Positions 8,600 to 17,547 are shown, counted from the first letter of the stretch. The stretch: 63,756 nt of DNA from Paenibacillus assamensis DSM 18201 (GCF_000422445.1 NZ_KE383840.1:108081-171836), one strand, 5' to 3'. Made by a program: numbers and translations. Notes: generated by a model from the letters alone, not told the origin.

Positions 8600-8858
8600 T
8601 TAAGCAGACAGAGCTAAGCGCACAATTTCCTCATACTTTGCTCTTGCCAATCGCTCAGTAATGTACATACAAGCAAGGACAGTGATAATCGACGAACTCA
8701 CATTAGATAATTAGGTAGAACATGCCTGGCGGATAAGGCTTCGTACCAAATAAATAAGCGGCAGTATCCGGATTTATGCCTGCTACCTGCAAGTATACCA
8801 AACTAAAGGATAATATTTCCACAAACAGAAAGAGGACTCCTTCCAACGGCCAATTCAT
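8600..8858 (-). pseudogene. Frameshifted small membrane protein gene
   Basis: Reading the minus strand from ATG 8858 gives 51 residues (MNWPLEGVLFLF..., PDTAAYLFGTKPYPPGMFYLII) and then TAA at 8705-8703. One base out of frame the coding continues as LSNVSSSIITVLACMYI followed by TERLARAKYEEIVRLALSA and stops at 8602-8600. Joined by one frameshift, the parts make a protein of about 86 residues with two membrane helices and a charged amphipathic C-terminus, typical of Bacillales small membrane proteins. It precedes the DUF2500 gene in the same direction. No strong ribosome site is seen. A base-calling error at the junction is the alternative. Confidence 0.5.
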
Positions 8859-9056
8859 CTACTCTTAACGTCTGACCTTATAGACAACTATGAAAAAAAG
8901 GACATTCCTACACAGTTGCACCATAGTATAGTAAGGAGTGGTATTTCCGTCTTTACCACTACAGCGAATCTAGCAAATTACATTTTTACAAAAAAATTTG
9001 TTATGATGGAAATAGAATTATAGGGCATCCGTCGATGCGAAATTAAGGAGGATATT

Positions 9057-10781
9057 ATGTTAGCAACCGATCATCGCTCCCAAGAATTGTATTCGATCTG
9101 GCTGAACGATCCGCATATCGATGCAGCTACAAAGCAAGAGCTTCAAGCAATCGCTGGCCAAGACAAAGAAATTGTGGACCGTTTCTATACAGAATTGCAA
9201 TTTGGCACAGGCGGTCTGCGTGGAGTTATAGGCGCAGGAACAAACCGTATGAATGTATATACAGTAGGAAAAGCCACTCAAGGTTTGGCTCAATATTTGA
9301 ATGCAGCCACGGATTCACCTTCCGTTGCAATCGCATACGATTCTCGTCATTTCTCACCTGAGTTTGCACTAGAAGCTGCACTTGTCCTTGCAGGCAACGG
9401 TGTCAAAGCATATGTATACGAATCACTGCGTCCAACACCACAGCTGTCGTTCACGGTACGTCAATTGCAAGCTAGCGCAGGCATTGTGGTGACAGCGAGC
9501 CACAATCCGCCGGAATATAACGGATACAAAGTATACGGAGCAGATGGGGCTCAGATTAACCCTGAGACAGCCGCTCAAGTCATTGGCGAAATTCGCGGCA
9601 TTGCGTCACTAGCTGATATCAAACGTCTCACTCGTGAAGAAGCAGAAGCACAAGGATTGCTTGTCTGGCTAGGTAAAGAGATGGACGAAGCATACATAAG
9701 CGCCGTCGCAGCTGTTAGCCAAAACCCTGACGTCATTCGTGAAACGAGCAACAACTTCCGCGTCTTGTTCACGCCACTTCACGGCTCAGGCAATCTTCCT
9801 GTTCGCCATGTACTAGAGCGTATCGGATTTAGCCAAGTACGTGTAGTTGCTGAGCAAGAACAGCCTGACGGCAGCTTCCCGACAGTGAAGTCACCTAACC
9901 CTGAGGAGCGCGAAGCATTTGCCATCGCTATTGAGCAAGCTCAAGCTTGGGATGCTGACATTATTATGGGTACTGACCCAGATGCTGACCGAATGGGTGC
10001 TGTTGTTAAAGATGGAAATGGACAATATGTTGTACTGACAGGTAATCAGTCAGGCGCTCTAATGGTCCATTATGTACTGGATGCGATGAAGAAGAACAAC
10101 ACCCTGCCTGCAAATGGCGCAGTTATTAAGACGATCGTAACAAGCGAGCTAGGTGCTTCCATCGCTGAAGCATTTGGCATGACCGTACTAAACACGCTAA
10201 CAGGCTTCAAATATATTGGCGAGAAAATGACTCAGTTCGATGAGACTGGTGAGCATACCTTCCTGTTTGGATACGAAGAGAGCTATGGCTATTTAGCTGG
10301 CAACTACGCACGTGACAAAGATGCTGTCATTGGGGCTATGCTCATTGCTGAAGCTGGCGCGTATTACAAAGCGCAAGGAAATACATTGTATGATGTGCTG
10401 CAAGAGCTTTATGTAGAGCATGGCTACTACTTGGAAGGCTTGCAGTCCCGTACCCTTAAAGGTGTAGAAGGTGTTGCCGTCATTCAAGGTATTATGGAAG
10501 ACTGGCGGACAAACGTCCCTACCGAAGCTGGCGGCATAGCTGTTGCCAAGGCAGAGGACTATGCGCTTGGGCTCTATGATCTACCAAAAGAGAACGTGCT
10601 TAAGTTCCATCTTGCAGACGGAAGCTGGTTCTGCCTTCGCCCTTCTGGAACTGAGCCAAAAATTAAAATGTACTTTGCAGTAAAAGGCACGGACAATGCA
10701 GATGCTCAAGCTCGTCTAGAGCGCGTTACGAACGATGTAATGTCTCGCATTGATGCATTTGTCGCTGCTCACAGTGAATAA
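9057..10781 (+). CDS. pgcA: Phosphoglucomutase / phosphomannomutase PgcA
   Basis: 574 residues, the length of the Bacillus alpha-phosphoglucomutase PgcA. It interconverts glucose-1-phosphate and glucose-6-phosphate, feeding UDP-glucose, teichoic-acid glycolipid and exopolysaccharide synthesis. The phospho-serine loop is TASHNPPEYNG with Ser148. The metal loop is DPDADRMG with Asp307, 309 and 311. The sugar-binding loop is GYEESYGYLAG, and the C-terminal phosphate-binding loop is RPSGTEPKIKMY. ATG 9057 follows AAGGAGG by the usual distance. It is monocistronic and ends at a strong hairpin. It could also supply activated sugar for the glycosyltransferases at the start of the window, but nothing links them genetically. 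Confidence 0.95.
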   Translation: MLATDHRSQELYSIWLNDPHIDAATKQELQAIAGQDKEIVDRFYTELQFGTGGLRGVIGAGTNRMNVYTVGKATQGLAQYLNAATDSPSVAIAYDSRHFSPEFALEAALVLAGNGVKAYVYESLRPTPQLSFTVRQLQASAGIVVTASHNPPEYNGYKVYGADGAQINPETAAQVIGEIRGIASLADIKRLTREEAEAQGLLVWLGKEMDEAYISAVAAVSQNPDVIRETSNNFRVLFTPLHGSGNLPVRHVLERIGFSQVRVVAEQEQPDGSFPTVKSPNPEEREAFAIAIEQAQAWDADIIMGTDPDADRMGAVVKDGNGQYVVLTGNQSGALMVHYVLDAMKKNNTLPANGAVIKTIVTSELGASIAEAFGMTVLNTLTGFKYIGEKMTQFDETGEHTFLFGYEESYGYLAGNYARDKDAVIGAMLIAEAGAYYKAQGNTLYDVLQELYVEHGYYLEGLQSRTLKGVEGVAVIQGIMEDWRTNVPTEAGGIAVAKAEDYALGLYDLPKENVLKFHLADGSWFCLRPSGTEPKIKMYFAVKGTDNADAQARLERVTNDVMSRIDAFVAAHSE

Positions 10782-10827
10782 ATCATGAACTAACAACTAC
10801 GCACTCATACTCATATAGATCAACCTC

Positions 10828-10869
10828 AAGCCAAGCCATCAAGCATCTAGCTCGTTGGCTTGGCTTTTT
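10828..10869 (+). terminator. Terminator of pgcA
   Basis: AAGCCAAGCC at 10828-10837 pairs with GGCTTGGCTT at 10857-10866, then TTT. A clear intrinsic terminator. Confidence 0.88.
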
Positions 10870-11114
10870 CATTTATAGCCATACTGTTCTCGTTTCTAGT
10901 CAGCCCTCTAAATATCCATCTTGTATTGCTGCTGCTTAGATACACTGCCCCGATGCAAACCATACGCGTTGAAATCTTTTAATGATTGTCCCCTCTTCTA
11001 CGCTTGCCTACATGCGTAAATAAGTTCATACTTACCTTATATGCATCAAGCAACACCGAGTCCTGTCGACTCAATATCAAATCTTGTATTTCATCGTATA
11101 AAGGAGACCTCGAC
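10870..11114 (+). other. Intergenic, pgcA terminator to M42 peptidase gene
   Basis: About 245 nt beyond the pgcA terminator. An open frame reaches back to 10986, but it lacks a ribosome site and resembles nothing. The stretch presumably holds the peptidase promoter; no distinctive operator was recognised. Confidence 0.4.
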
Positions 11115-12194
11115 ATGCAGCAAGAGACATTAGAGCTATTCCGCACGCTAACTGAATTTCCGGCCGCGCCAGGCTTTGAGCGTGATCTCCGAGCACTTGT
11201 TAAAGGAGAAATTAGCAAATACACAGATGAAATCATTCATGACGCGCTTGGCAGCGTATTTGGCGTTATGCGTGGTAATGAAGAAGGTCCTCGCGTTATG
11301 GTTGCTGGACATTTGGATGAAGTCGGCTTTATGTCTACGCAAATTACAGACACAGGCATGATTAAATTCACTACGCTCGGCGGCTGGTGGGGACAAGTTA
11401 TTCTCGCTCAGCAAGTAGATATCATTACACCAAACGGCCCAATTCGCGGTGTTGTCGGTTCCATTCCGAAGCATTTGCTCGATGAAGCAACAGCGAACAA
11501 GCCTGTTGATCCTAAAGTGATGTATATCGATGTAGGTGCAGATAACCGTGCAGAAGCTGAAGCAGCAGGCATTCGCCCTGGCCAACAAATTGTGCCTGTT
11601 TGTGAGTTTACACCAATGCTGAATCCGAAAAAGATTATGGCCAAAGCATGGGACAACCGTTACGGTGTCGGACTTGCTATCGAGTTGTTGAAAGAGCTGC
11701 ATCGTGAGAAAGCTCAGCTGCCTAACATTTTATTCTCTGGTGCAACCGTACAAGAGGAAGTTGGTCTGCGTGGAGCACGTACAGCTGCAAACTTAATTCA
11801 ACCTGACATTTTCTATGGATTGGATTGCAGTGCTGCCAATGATATGACCGGCGACCGTAATTCCTTCGGTCACTTAGGTAAAGGCGCACTTCTTCGCATC
11901 TTCGATCCGACGATGATTACACATCGCGGTCTCGTTGAGTTCGTACAAGATATCGCTGATACGCACAAAATTCCGTACCAATACTTCGTATCTCCTGGTG
12001 GTACAGATGCTGGACAAGTACATTTGAGCGGCAAAGGCGTACCATCTACGATTATCGGTGTTGTCGGACGCTACATCCATACGCCAGCATCCATCGTTCA
12101 TACGGATGATATTGATGCAGCGAAGGAACTGCTTATCCAACTCGTTAAACATACCGACCGTACAACGTACAACACAATCGTTGAGCGAGCTTAG
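11115..12194 (+). CDS. ysdC: M42 family metallopeptidase (glutamyl/aminopeptidase type)
   Basis: 359 residues from ATG 11115, five bases after AAGGAGACCTC; the frame is open 129 nt further upstream without a ribosome site. The M42 metal-binding sites are visible in order: AGHLDEVG (His and the catalytic Asp), AWDNRYG (bridging Asp), QEEVGLRGA (catalytic Glu and metal Glu), GLDCSAA (Asp) and YIHTPASI (His). Such enzymes form large cytoplasmic tetrahedral aminopeptidase particles that trim peptides; B. subtilis YsdC is the closest named match. It is a single gene followed by a strong terminator. The exact substrate preference cannot be inferred. Confidence 0.9.
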   Translation: MQQETLELFRTLTEFPAAPGFERDLRALVKGEISKYTDEIIHDALGSVFGVMRGNEEGPRVMVAGHLDEVGFMSTQITDTGMIKFTTLGGWWGQVILAQQVDIITPNGPIRGVVGSIPKHLLDEATANKPVDPKVMYIDVGADNRAEAEAAGIRPGQQIVPVCEFTPMLNPKKIMAKAWDNRYGVGLAIELLKELHREKAQLPNILFSGATVQEEVGLRGARTAANLIQPDIFYGLDCSAANDMTGDRNSFGHLGKGALLRIFDPTMITHRGLVEFVQDIADTHKIPYQYFVSPGGTDAGQVHLSGKGVPSTIIGVVGRYIHTPASIVHTDDIDAAKELLIQLVKHTDRTTYNTIVERA

Positions 12195-12244
12195 CACGTA
12201 ATACTTAAGCTCCCTTTCCAGCATCGCACCCTTTTTTCATCACC

Positions 12245-12278
12245 AAGTACCTTCCGTCATTCATGATGGAAGGTACTT
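12245..12278 (+). terminator. Terminator of the M42 peptidase gene
   Basis: AAGTACCTTCC (12245-12255) pairs with GGAAGGTACTT (12268-12278), ending in TTTC. It also faces the convergent small gene at 12304, so it may work in both directions. Confidence 0.85.
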
Positions 12279-12303
12279 TCATGTTTGTATTACATAGCGC
12301 AAA

Positions 12304-12486
12304 CTATGAACCACTCTTTAGAAATTGAGCTATTCCTATTAAGAAAAGCATTAAAAAAAGTGCTAAAACAACAAAGAAAATGAATTTAATCCTTTTCCCT
12401 CTTTTGTTTTGTGAACTTAATTGTTTCTCAACCTCATTCAAACGCTTTTCAATACTATCGAGATTTTTTTGATTATTATCATTCAT
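12304..12486 (-). CDS. 60-residue coiled-coil, single-helix membrane protein
   Basis: ATG 12486 is 11 bases after AAAGGAGG, a good initiation site, which argues that this short frame is real. Residues 5-28 (NQKNLDSIEKRLNEVEKQLS) form a charged amphipathic helix with a heptad-like pattern. A basic patch (NKRGKRIK) and one membrane helix (about 35-54, FIFFVVLALFLMLFLIGIAQ) follow. The topology is N-in with a cytoplasmic coiled coil. No family was recognised; such proteins often act as membrane tethers. It has its own ribosome site and no operon partner. Confidence 0.65.
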   Translation of the reverse strand: MNDNNQKNLDSIEKRLNEVEKQLSSQNKRGKRIKFIFFVVLALFLMLFLIGIAQFLKSGS

Positions 12487-12755
12487 GAGTAACCCATCCT
12501 CCTTTTCATGCTTCTAATTTCCTGTCTCTTCACGATATATCACTCTGTCTACTAATAATAACAAATAATTATGTAGTAAATAGAAAACCTACGTTCGAAC
12601 AACTGACCAGCCGTTGTGGTAGTACATATCGTACCATCTTGAGCGGATATCTGCTGATCATTTCTACCAAATTTACAATAAAATATTGCCTAATCATATT
12701 AGACGACGATTATAGAGACAGTGAACATAAAGCAGCCCAAAATACGTAAAACAAA
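12487..12755. other. Intergenic region
   Basis: Between two minus-strand genes. It holds the promoter region of the 60-residue protein gene and, at its right end, the terminator of the BI-1 gene. No open frame with a ribosome site and no clear operator was seen. Confidence 0.4.
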
Positions 12756-12789
12756 AAGCTCCTTCAGTAATACACCGCTGAAGGAGCTT
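12756..12789 (-). terminator. Terminator of the BI-1 family gene
   Basis: A perfect 12-bp stem (AAGCTCCTTCAG with CTGAAGGAGCTT) lies around a 10-nt loop. On the minus strand it is followed by TTTGTTTT. Confidence 0.9.
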
Positions 12790-12808
12790 CTATTCTTATG
12801 CAAAAATA

Positions 12809-13447
12809 TTAGTCTCTGCTCGCTCCAATAAAGCGAAGAATGAACAAGAACAAGTTCACAAAGTCGAGGTAAATACTCACAACGATGGAAGGAATATCTT
12901 CTTCCGCAAATCCATGCTTTGTAAGACGAGAGAAATCAAACAACGTCCATCCGATAAAGATCAGAATACCGAAGCCTGAATATATCAATTCCATTGTACC
13001 TGTCATTGGAACGAACAAGCCTACAAGCATAATACCAATAAGAACAAGCGTTGAAGCAACCAAGAAACCACGCATATAGGAGAAGTCTTGCTTAGACTTC
13101 ACCGCATAAAGCGCTGTCCCCCCGAAAGCAACTACCGCAAGAGCAAATGCTTGCCCAACAAGAGTTGCACCGAGCGTGCTTACATAATAAGCGATCGCAA
13201 ACTGCAACGTAATACCCGAAACAAACATAAAGGCAAACATTATCGGGTACCCAACAGCTTTGCTCTTTCTCAAGAAGAAGACAGCCAGCAATAGGCCGAT
13301 CTCTACAACGAAGAGAGGGATCGCATATGCTGCGGGTACGAATTGTCCTGCATAAATACCTGCAAATGAAATCAGCAATGCAATAAACAATACTGAAAAT
13401 AACTTAGGCAATGAGCCATTTGATGAAGAATACTCTGTGCTATGCAT
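12809..13447 (-). CDS. Bax inhibitor-1 / YetJ family membrane protein
   Basis: 212 residues from ATG 13447, 11 bases after AAGGAGGA; the 11-codon upstream extension in the same frame overlaps that ribosome site and is rejected. It has seven hydrophobic helices, beginning LPKLFSVLFIALLISFAGIY and ending SIYLDFVNLFLFILRFIGA. The last helix carries the conserved Asp of the YccA/YetJ group (YLDFVNLF) that forms part of the di-aspartyl pH sensor. B. subtilis YetJ is a pH-dependent calcium leak channel. Function as an ion channel or membrane-stress protein is inferred from the family. It is transcribed alone. Confidence 0.9.
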   Translation of the reverse strand: MHSTEYSSSNGSLPKLFSVLFIALLISFAGIYAGQFVPAAYAIPLFVVEIGLLLAVFFLRKSKAVGYPIMFAFMFVSGITLQFAIAYYVSTLGATLVGQAFALAVVAFGGTALYAVKSKQDFSYMRGFLVASTLVLIGIMLVGLFVPMTGTMELIYSGFGILIFIGWTLFDFSRLTKHGFAEEDIPSIVVSIYLDFVNLFLFILRFIGASRD

Positions 13448-13656
13448 TGGTATCAATTTCCTCCTTTTTATACTTTTCATGTCTCTTATTTAATTATACG
13501 ATGCGTGATCCATTTTGTCCCACAATATATAAAGTAACCGTCTTATATGCACCTAACATGCAAGAAAATACGATCATCCAGAGCTCGTACTCTCCATTAT
13601 CTTTATGCCCCTTTTCCCATGCCCATACCTATTATCTATGTTATGCATCCAACTCT

Positions 13657-13794
13657 TCATCTTTCACCTACTAAAAAAGTTACCGGTTGTTGAAACTTTA
13701 GAGTTGTAAAGGAGCGCACAACTCCCAAATTAAATGGGTAACTATGAAAAGAAGGGATCTGCTCCCTGTTTAATGAAATTTGACTCACATACAT
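13657..13794 (-). pseudogene. 5' remnant of an AAA/ABC-type ATPase gene
   Basis: A good start (ATG 13794 seven bases after GGAGG) begins 45 residues: MYVSQISLNREQIPSFHSYP, NLGVVRSFTTLKFQQ and then PVTFLVGER before TGA. Predicted ATPases of the SbcC/RecF-like AAA group start with a YPF...R...L.F.P.VTFLVGENGSGKST pattern. Here the gene stops exactly at the Walker A loop, with GER-stop in place of GENGSGKST. No further Walker or signature motifs are readable in 13481-13656. It is a decayed remnant; expression of a 45-residue peptide is possible but not expected. Confidence 0.6.
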
Positions 13795-14013
13795 GACTTT
13801 ACCTCCAGCTCTGTCGTTCTTCATCATGATGTACAAATTTAGCACATTAATCACATTAATTATTTCTAGCATTTATTATAAATAACTGTTCAATCTACCG
13901 CAGTACAGGTACACTTAAATGAATCGAAACAACGATATCAATGAGTAGCGATACGAATTATACATGAAATTTCATCACTACGAGAATGATCGAGCATAGG
14001 GAGGCATACGGCA

Positions 14014-14583
14014 ATGACAACGTCAGTTACTCAATCCAATTCGACAGTTTTAGAGAAAGCAACATTTGCTGGGGGCTGCTTCTGGTGTATGGTGAAGCCG
14101 TTTGATCAATGGGATGGCATTCATAGAGTCATTTCAGGCTATACAGGAGGACATGTAGTCAATCCAACCTATGAACAAGTAAAAACACAGACGACAGGAC
14201 ATATAGAAGCTGTACAAATTACGTTCGATCCGAGCATTTTCAGTTATGCACAGCTGCTCGATATTTTCTGGATGCAAATCGACCCGACCGATGCAGGCGG
14301 TCAATTCCAAGATCGTGGGGAATCGTATACGACAGCCATTTTCGTTCATAGTGAAGAACAACGACAGCTGGCAGAAGCATCTAAAGCTGCATTGGCTCAT
14401 AGTGGACGCTTCGACAAACCGCTTGTAACTCCCATTGTCGATGCTGCTCCATTTTACGAGGCAGAAGCGTATCACCAAGATTATTACCGCAAAGAGCCCG
14501 AGCACTATAAGCAGGATCGCGCTGCATCAGGACGAGATGAATTCATCCAGTCCCATTGGGACGGATCTTTGTCATCACAATAA
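14014..14583 (+). CDS. msrA: Peptide methionine (S)-S-oxide reductase MsrA
   Basis: 189 residues. The catalytic motif GCFWC holds Cys22 (nucleophile) and Cys25, the only two cysteines, so recycling must use this pair or an external thiol. Other family landmarks are [43 protein letters not shown] and a tail with [11 protein letters not shown]. The enzyme reduces the S epimer of methionine sulfoxide in proteins with thioredoxin as donor. No MsrB domain is fused. ATG 14014 follows GGGAGG. It complements the free-methionine sulfoxide reductase encoded at 16883-17389. Confidence 0.95.
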   Translation: MTTSVTQSNSTVLEKATFAGGCFWCMVKPFDQWDGIHRVISGYTGGHVVNPTYEQVKTQTTGHIEAVQITFDPSIFSYAQLLDIFWMQIDPTDAGGQFQDRGESYTTAIFVHSEEQRQLAEASKAALAHSGRFDKPLVTPIVDAAPFYEAEAYHQDYYRKEPEHYKQDRAASGRDEFIQSHWDGSLSSQ

Positions 14584-14599
14584 CGCTTTTCTCTGTTAT

Positions 14600-14621
14600 G
14601 CCCTCTCCACATTGAGAGGGC
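14600..14621 (+). terminator. Terminator of msrA
   Basis: GCCCTCTC pairs with GAGAGGGC, 6-nt loop, followed by TCTATTTATTT. Confidence 0.85.
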
Positions 14622-14649
14622 TCTATTTATTTGGAAGGAGATGCGGCAA

Positions 14650-15007
14650 ATGGCCTCACCTAACTCATGCATATCGTGACAAATTCATGACCTATGAAGA
14701 TATTATCGATGTGCGCTCACAACAGCCCTCCAAAGTAAATCTATTTCTGTCCTGTATCGTCGTAGATGGGCACTATCGCAGCAGAAGAGCAGTCCAGCAT
14801 ATGCTTCAACATTATTGTGCGCATTATAAATCATTAGAGAAACTGGGTTGGAAGTTCGAAAGGGTTATAACCGACAATGTTACGGAAGCAGGTCAACGGT
14901 TTTCGCAAAAATACGGATTTCAAAAGTTGACCATTTCGAAGCACGAATCTTTTATTTATACAACAACCTTTGAAAATCTGTGTCTCAAAGTTCATTCCAT
15001 ATTTTAA
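14650..15007 (+). pseudogene. Probable frameshifted gene, unidentified soluble protein
   Basis: ATG 14650 is nine bases after GGAAGGAG, but its frame closes after MASPNSCIS. One base shifted, a frame runs to 15007 and encodes a convincing protein of about 106 residues from MTYEDIIDVRS (ATG 14687, no ribosome site). It contains KVNLFLSCIVVDGHYRSRRA, then LQHYCAHYKSLEKLGW, and the segment ITDNVTEAGQRFSQKYGFQ. The order 'valine-rich strand, R.R, helix, then E.G..F..K.GF' resembles the acetyl-CoA-binding half of GNAT acetyltransferases. A single early frameshift is the simplest reading; a 106-residue protein from 14687 is the alternative. The family is not firmly identified. Confidence 0.45.
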
Positions 15008-15135
15008 GGCTCGTACATGTATACCTCCACATACATCATCCCAAGGACAAAAAGAATTCCAAGTAGTAGAGCAAGAGCATATACCGACAAGAACATGGCC
15101 AAAACAACTTTCCCTATCTTCTTACCTATTTTCAT
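15004..15135 (-). CDS. 43-residue single-helix membrane protein
   Basis: The minus-strand frame from ATG 15135 reads MKIGKKIGKVVLAMFLSVYA and continues LALLLGILFVLGMMYVEVY, ending MYEP. It has a basic N-terminus, one long membrane helix and a short acidic tail. AGGGGAAG lies about ten bases upstream of the ATG. It converges on, and overlaps by four bases, the end of the plus-strand fragment before it. It could be a genuine small membrane protein; there is no homology-based support. Confidence 0.45.
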   Translation of the reverse strand: MKIGKKIGKVVLAMFLSVYALALLLGILFVLGMMYVEVYMYEP

Positions 15136-15154
15136 ATCGTCCACTTCCCCTCAT

Positions 15155-15188
15155 AAAAAATAGCTGTCGAGTATACACTCGACAGCTA
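15155..15188 (-). terminator. Terminator of ddh
   Basis: A perfect 12-bp stem, TAGCTGTCGAGT (15161-15172) with ACTCGACAGCTA (15177-15188), has a 4-nt loop. On the minus strand it is followed by six T residues. Confidence 0.92.
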
Positions 15189-15243
15189 TTCAGCATCAAT
15201 AGATTTAGGATATGAACTTATTCGTCAATAAATTATAAACAGA

Positions 15244-16227
15244 TTAAAGCAACTCTGCGCGCAATTGCTCCGCAGATTTAGGAGACAATAAGCCGAAAGG
15301 AATATCGAATACGGTACGTGCTCCACGCTCACCACGTTGAGACAAGCGGTGTACAGCACGAGCATAGGCAACAAGAACGCTGGACGTGAACTCAGGGTTG
15401 CTTCCAAGGTTCAAGCCGAATTCCATTACTTGTGTCGTTCCTTCACCTGTCACACCGCTATGTAACACAAGACCGCCGTGTGGGATACCGCTATGGTTTG
15501 CCTTCAATTCTTCTTCGTCGATAAAGTTAACAACCGTATCGTAATCAGCAAAATAGTTAGGCATGTTAACAATGGTTTGCTTGATTTCATTTAGGTCAGC
15601 GCCTTCTTCTGCTACGACGAAACATTCACGAAGATGCTTCTCGCGAGTTGTCAGCTCTGGGTTCTCACCGTTGCGAACACGCTCTACTGCTTCCGTAGAT
15701 GGAATCGTGTACTGAACGCCATTCTTAACACCCGGAACACGGCGAATTGCATCGGAGTGTCCTTGGCTCACGCCTTTGCCCCAGAATGTATATGCATTAC
15801 CTTCTGGCAAAATAGCTTCGAACAGCAAACGACTCAAGGAGAACAAGCCAGGGTCCCAACCTGTAGAAATAACGGCAACATGTCCATTACCTTCAGCTTG
15901 CTGGTTAACTTCTTCGAAGTATTCAGGAATGCGTGCATGCGTATCGAAGCTATCTACGATATTAAACAACTTCGCCATTGCTGGCCCTTGAATAGGCAAG
16001 TCCGTCGCAGATCCGCCGCACAATAGCATTACATCAATACGATCCTGATATTGCTCAACGTCATCCAGTGAGATCACTGGCACAGATGCTTGAACGGATT
16101 CTGGACTGCGACGTGTAAATACAGCTACTAACTCCATATCTGGATTTTGGCGGATTGAATATTCTACACCTTTACCCAAGTTACCATAACCAACAATACC
16201 AATTCTAATCTTTTGCAACCTCTTCAC
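15244..16227 (-). CDS. ddh: meso-diaminopimelate D-dehydrogenase
   Basis: 327 residues, typical for Ddh. The N-terminal Rossmann loop is GIVGYGNLGKGVEYSI. The substrate-binding domain shows STGWDPGLFSLSRLL, TFWGKGVSQGHSDAIRRV, GVKNGVQYTIPS and the C-terminal HSGVTGEGTTQVMEFGLNL. The enzyme makes meso-diaminopimelate from tetrahydrodipicolinate in one NADPH-dependent step, giving lysine and the peptidoglycan cross-link residue. The start is uncertain: GTG 16227 is given, but TTG 16218 would yield MQKIRIGIVGYGN, closer to the usual N-terminus. The gene is alone with its own terminator. Ddh occurs in a limited set of Firmicutes, including Paenibacillus and Lysinibacillus relatives. Confidence 0.93.
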   Translation of the reverse strand: MKRLQKIRIGIVGYGNLGKGVEYSIRQNPDMELVAVFTRRSPESVQASVPVISLDDVEQYQDRIDVMLLCGGSATDLPIQGPAMAKLFNIVDSFDTHARIPEYFEEVNQQAEGNGHVAVISTGWDPGLFSLSRLLFEAILPEGNAYTFWGKGVSQGHSDAIRRVPGVKNGVQYTIPSTEAVERVRNGENPELTTREKHLRECFVVAEEGADLNEIKQTIVNMPNYFADYDTVVNFIDEEELKANHSGIPHGGLVLHSGVTGEGTTQVMEFGLNLGSNPEFTSSVLVAYARAVHRLSQRGERGARTVFDIPFGLLSPKSAEQLRAELL

Positions 16228-16404
16228 CCTACCCTACGATCAAATTTTTCATTGCCTAAAGATCTTAACATCTTGAATTCGACAAAATATCATATCTATT
16301 ATAGATCATTATGTCGGCGTAATCAGTATAAAAAGAAGAAAAAAGTGGTAATTAGAAGAAAATTCCGTGTCACTCTCTCCTTCTCATTACAATAGACAAC
16401 GCAT

Positions 16405-16863
16405 CTATCCTTGCACTTGGCTGGACTTATATATAAAGAACAGCGCCCCAGCCAGCAACAGCAGCCCTATCACTTTGTAGCTATTAATAGGAACCGTCTT
16501 ACCAAATAAGCCATAATGATCGATCACCGTACTCATTAGCATCTGGGCCGCAATAATAGCGACAAAGGTTGTTGCCGTTCCGATCTTTGGCACTGCAAAT
16601 ATCATGATCAACACATAGATGACTCCTAAAATTCCACCTGTAAGCTGCCACTTCGGTACATGCAAAGCTTGAACGAGTGGCCCCAAATTACCACGGCTCG
16701 TCATCAGTAACAAGATAAGCAGCACAATCGTTCCTGTTAGAAACGAAACAAAGGAGCCTTCAATAATGCCAATCTTCTTGCCAAGCAAGCCATTTACGCC
16801 CGCTTGAAATGCAGTCGCCACACCGCCGATAAGAACGATGAGCAGGACCATAATTGAACTCAT
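16405..16863 (-). CDS. DMT-superfamily transporter, YdcZ/DUF606 type
   Basis: 152 residues from ATG 16863, seven bases after AAGAGGG; an in-frame extension upstream overlaps the preceding gene and is not used. It has five hydrophobic helices: MVLLIVLIGGVATAFQAGVN, then GSFVSFLTGTIVLLILLLM, GGILGVIYVLIMIFAV, TATTFVAIIAAQMLMSTV and VIGLLLLAGALFFIYKS. The FQAGVNGLLG and EGSFVSFLTGT segments are typical of the YdcZ group, which forms dimers of five-helix halves. Substrates are not established. It lies 19 nt downstream of the fRMsr gene and is probably co-transcribed with it. Confidence 0.82.
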   Translation of the reverse strand: MSSIMVLLIVLIGGVATAFQAGVNGLLGKKIGIIEGSFVSFLTGTIVLLILLLMTSRGNLGPLVQALHVPKWQLTGGILGVIYVLIMIFAVPKIGTATTFVAIIAAQMLMSTVIDHYGLFGKTVPINSYKVIGLLLLAGALFFIYKSSQVQG

Positions 16864-16882
16864 GTCGCAACCCTCTTTTTCA

Positions 16883-17389
16883 CTATTTCGCAATATTAAG
16901 ATGTTCAGAGCCTTGTACAATCAGCTCAGCAATGTGCTCGAGCCACATCCCATCCGTCTCGTTAAACCGATCTAAAATAGGACTATCAATATCCAATACA
17001 CCGATCAGTTGTCCATTTTGAACAAGCGGCACAACGATTTCACTTTGTGATCTTGCGTCACAAGCAATATGACCAGGAAACGCATGGACATCGGACACGA
17101 TAACGGTACGCAGCTCAGCTGCCGATGTACCGCATACTCCTCGACCCAGCGGTATACGGACACATGCTGGCATCCCTTGGAATGGTCCTAATACGAGCTG
17201 ATTGGTCTCTGCTTCATACAGATAGAACCCCGCCCAGTTAATATTCTCAAGCCCATGCCAGAGCAGAGCTGCAGCATTTGCTAGATTCGCAATCTGGTTC
17301 GATTCTCCGTCTATTAACGCCTTCAACTGACTTACCATTAGCTCATAATCTTTACTAGCATCGCCGCTGTATGATTGTGGTTGGAACAT
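16883..17389 (-). CDS. msrC: Free methionine-(R)-sulfoxide reductase (GAF domain)
   Basis: 168 residues forming one GAF domain. The three catalytic and resolving cysteines of fRMsr are present: Cys76 (GMPACVRIPLG), Cys86 (GRGVCGTSA) and Cys110 (GHIACDARSQSE). Substrate-pocket features NINWAGFYLYE and VVPLVQNGQLIGVLDIDSP are conserved. It reduces the R epimer of free methionine sulfoxide in the cytoplasm with thioredoxin; the B. subtilis counterpart is YtsP. ATG 17389 follows AAGGAGGA by six bases. The downstream transporter gene is 19 nt away, so a link to amino-acid salvage is possible. Confidence 0.92.
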   Translation of the reverse strand: MFQPQSYSGDASKDYELMVSQLKALIDGESNQIANLANAAALLWHGLENINWAGFYLYEAETNQLVLGPFQGMPACVRIPLGRGVCGTSAAELRTVIVSDVHAFPGHIACDARSQSEIVVPLVQNGQLIGVLDIDSPILDRFNETDGMWLEHIAELIVQGSEHLNIAK

Positions 17390-17522
17390 CTTACGTCCTC
17401 CTTATGCGTAGCCGTTTACGTTCAACAAAACTTGTGCTATTTCAACATTTCTATACTATCACTATTTACATGTGCTTTTCAGACTTGACTTATCCAGTAA
17501 TATAGCAAGATTTAGAGAATAT

Positions 17523-17547
17523 AAAAAAGAGGGCTATTCAGCCCCCT
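17523..17547 (-). terminator. Terminator of the chemoreceptor gene
   Basis: On the minus strand GGGGGCT-GAAT-AGCCCTC is followed by TTTTTTAT, directly after the stop at 17563. Confidence 0.8.

Noticed and set aside
11148..11702. 184-residue open frame antisense to the M42 peptidase gene
   Set aside because: Shadow frame without ribosome site.
14435..14686. Upstream part of the frame ending at 15007
   Set aside because: It overlaps the end of msrA and its terminator in another frame; only the part from about 14680 looks like protein.
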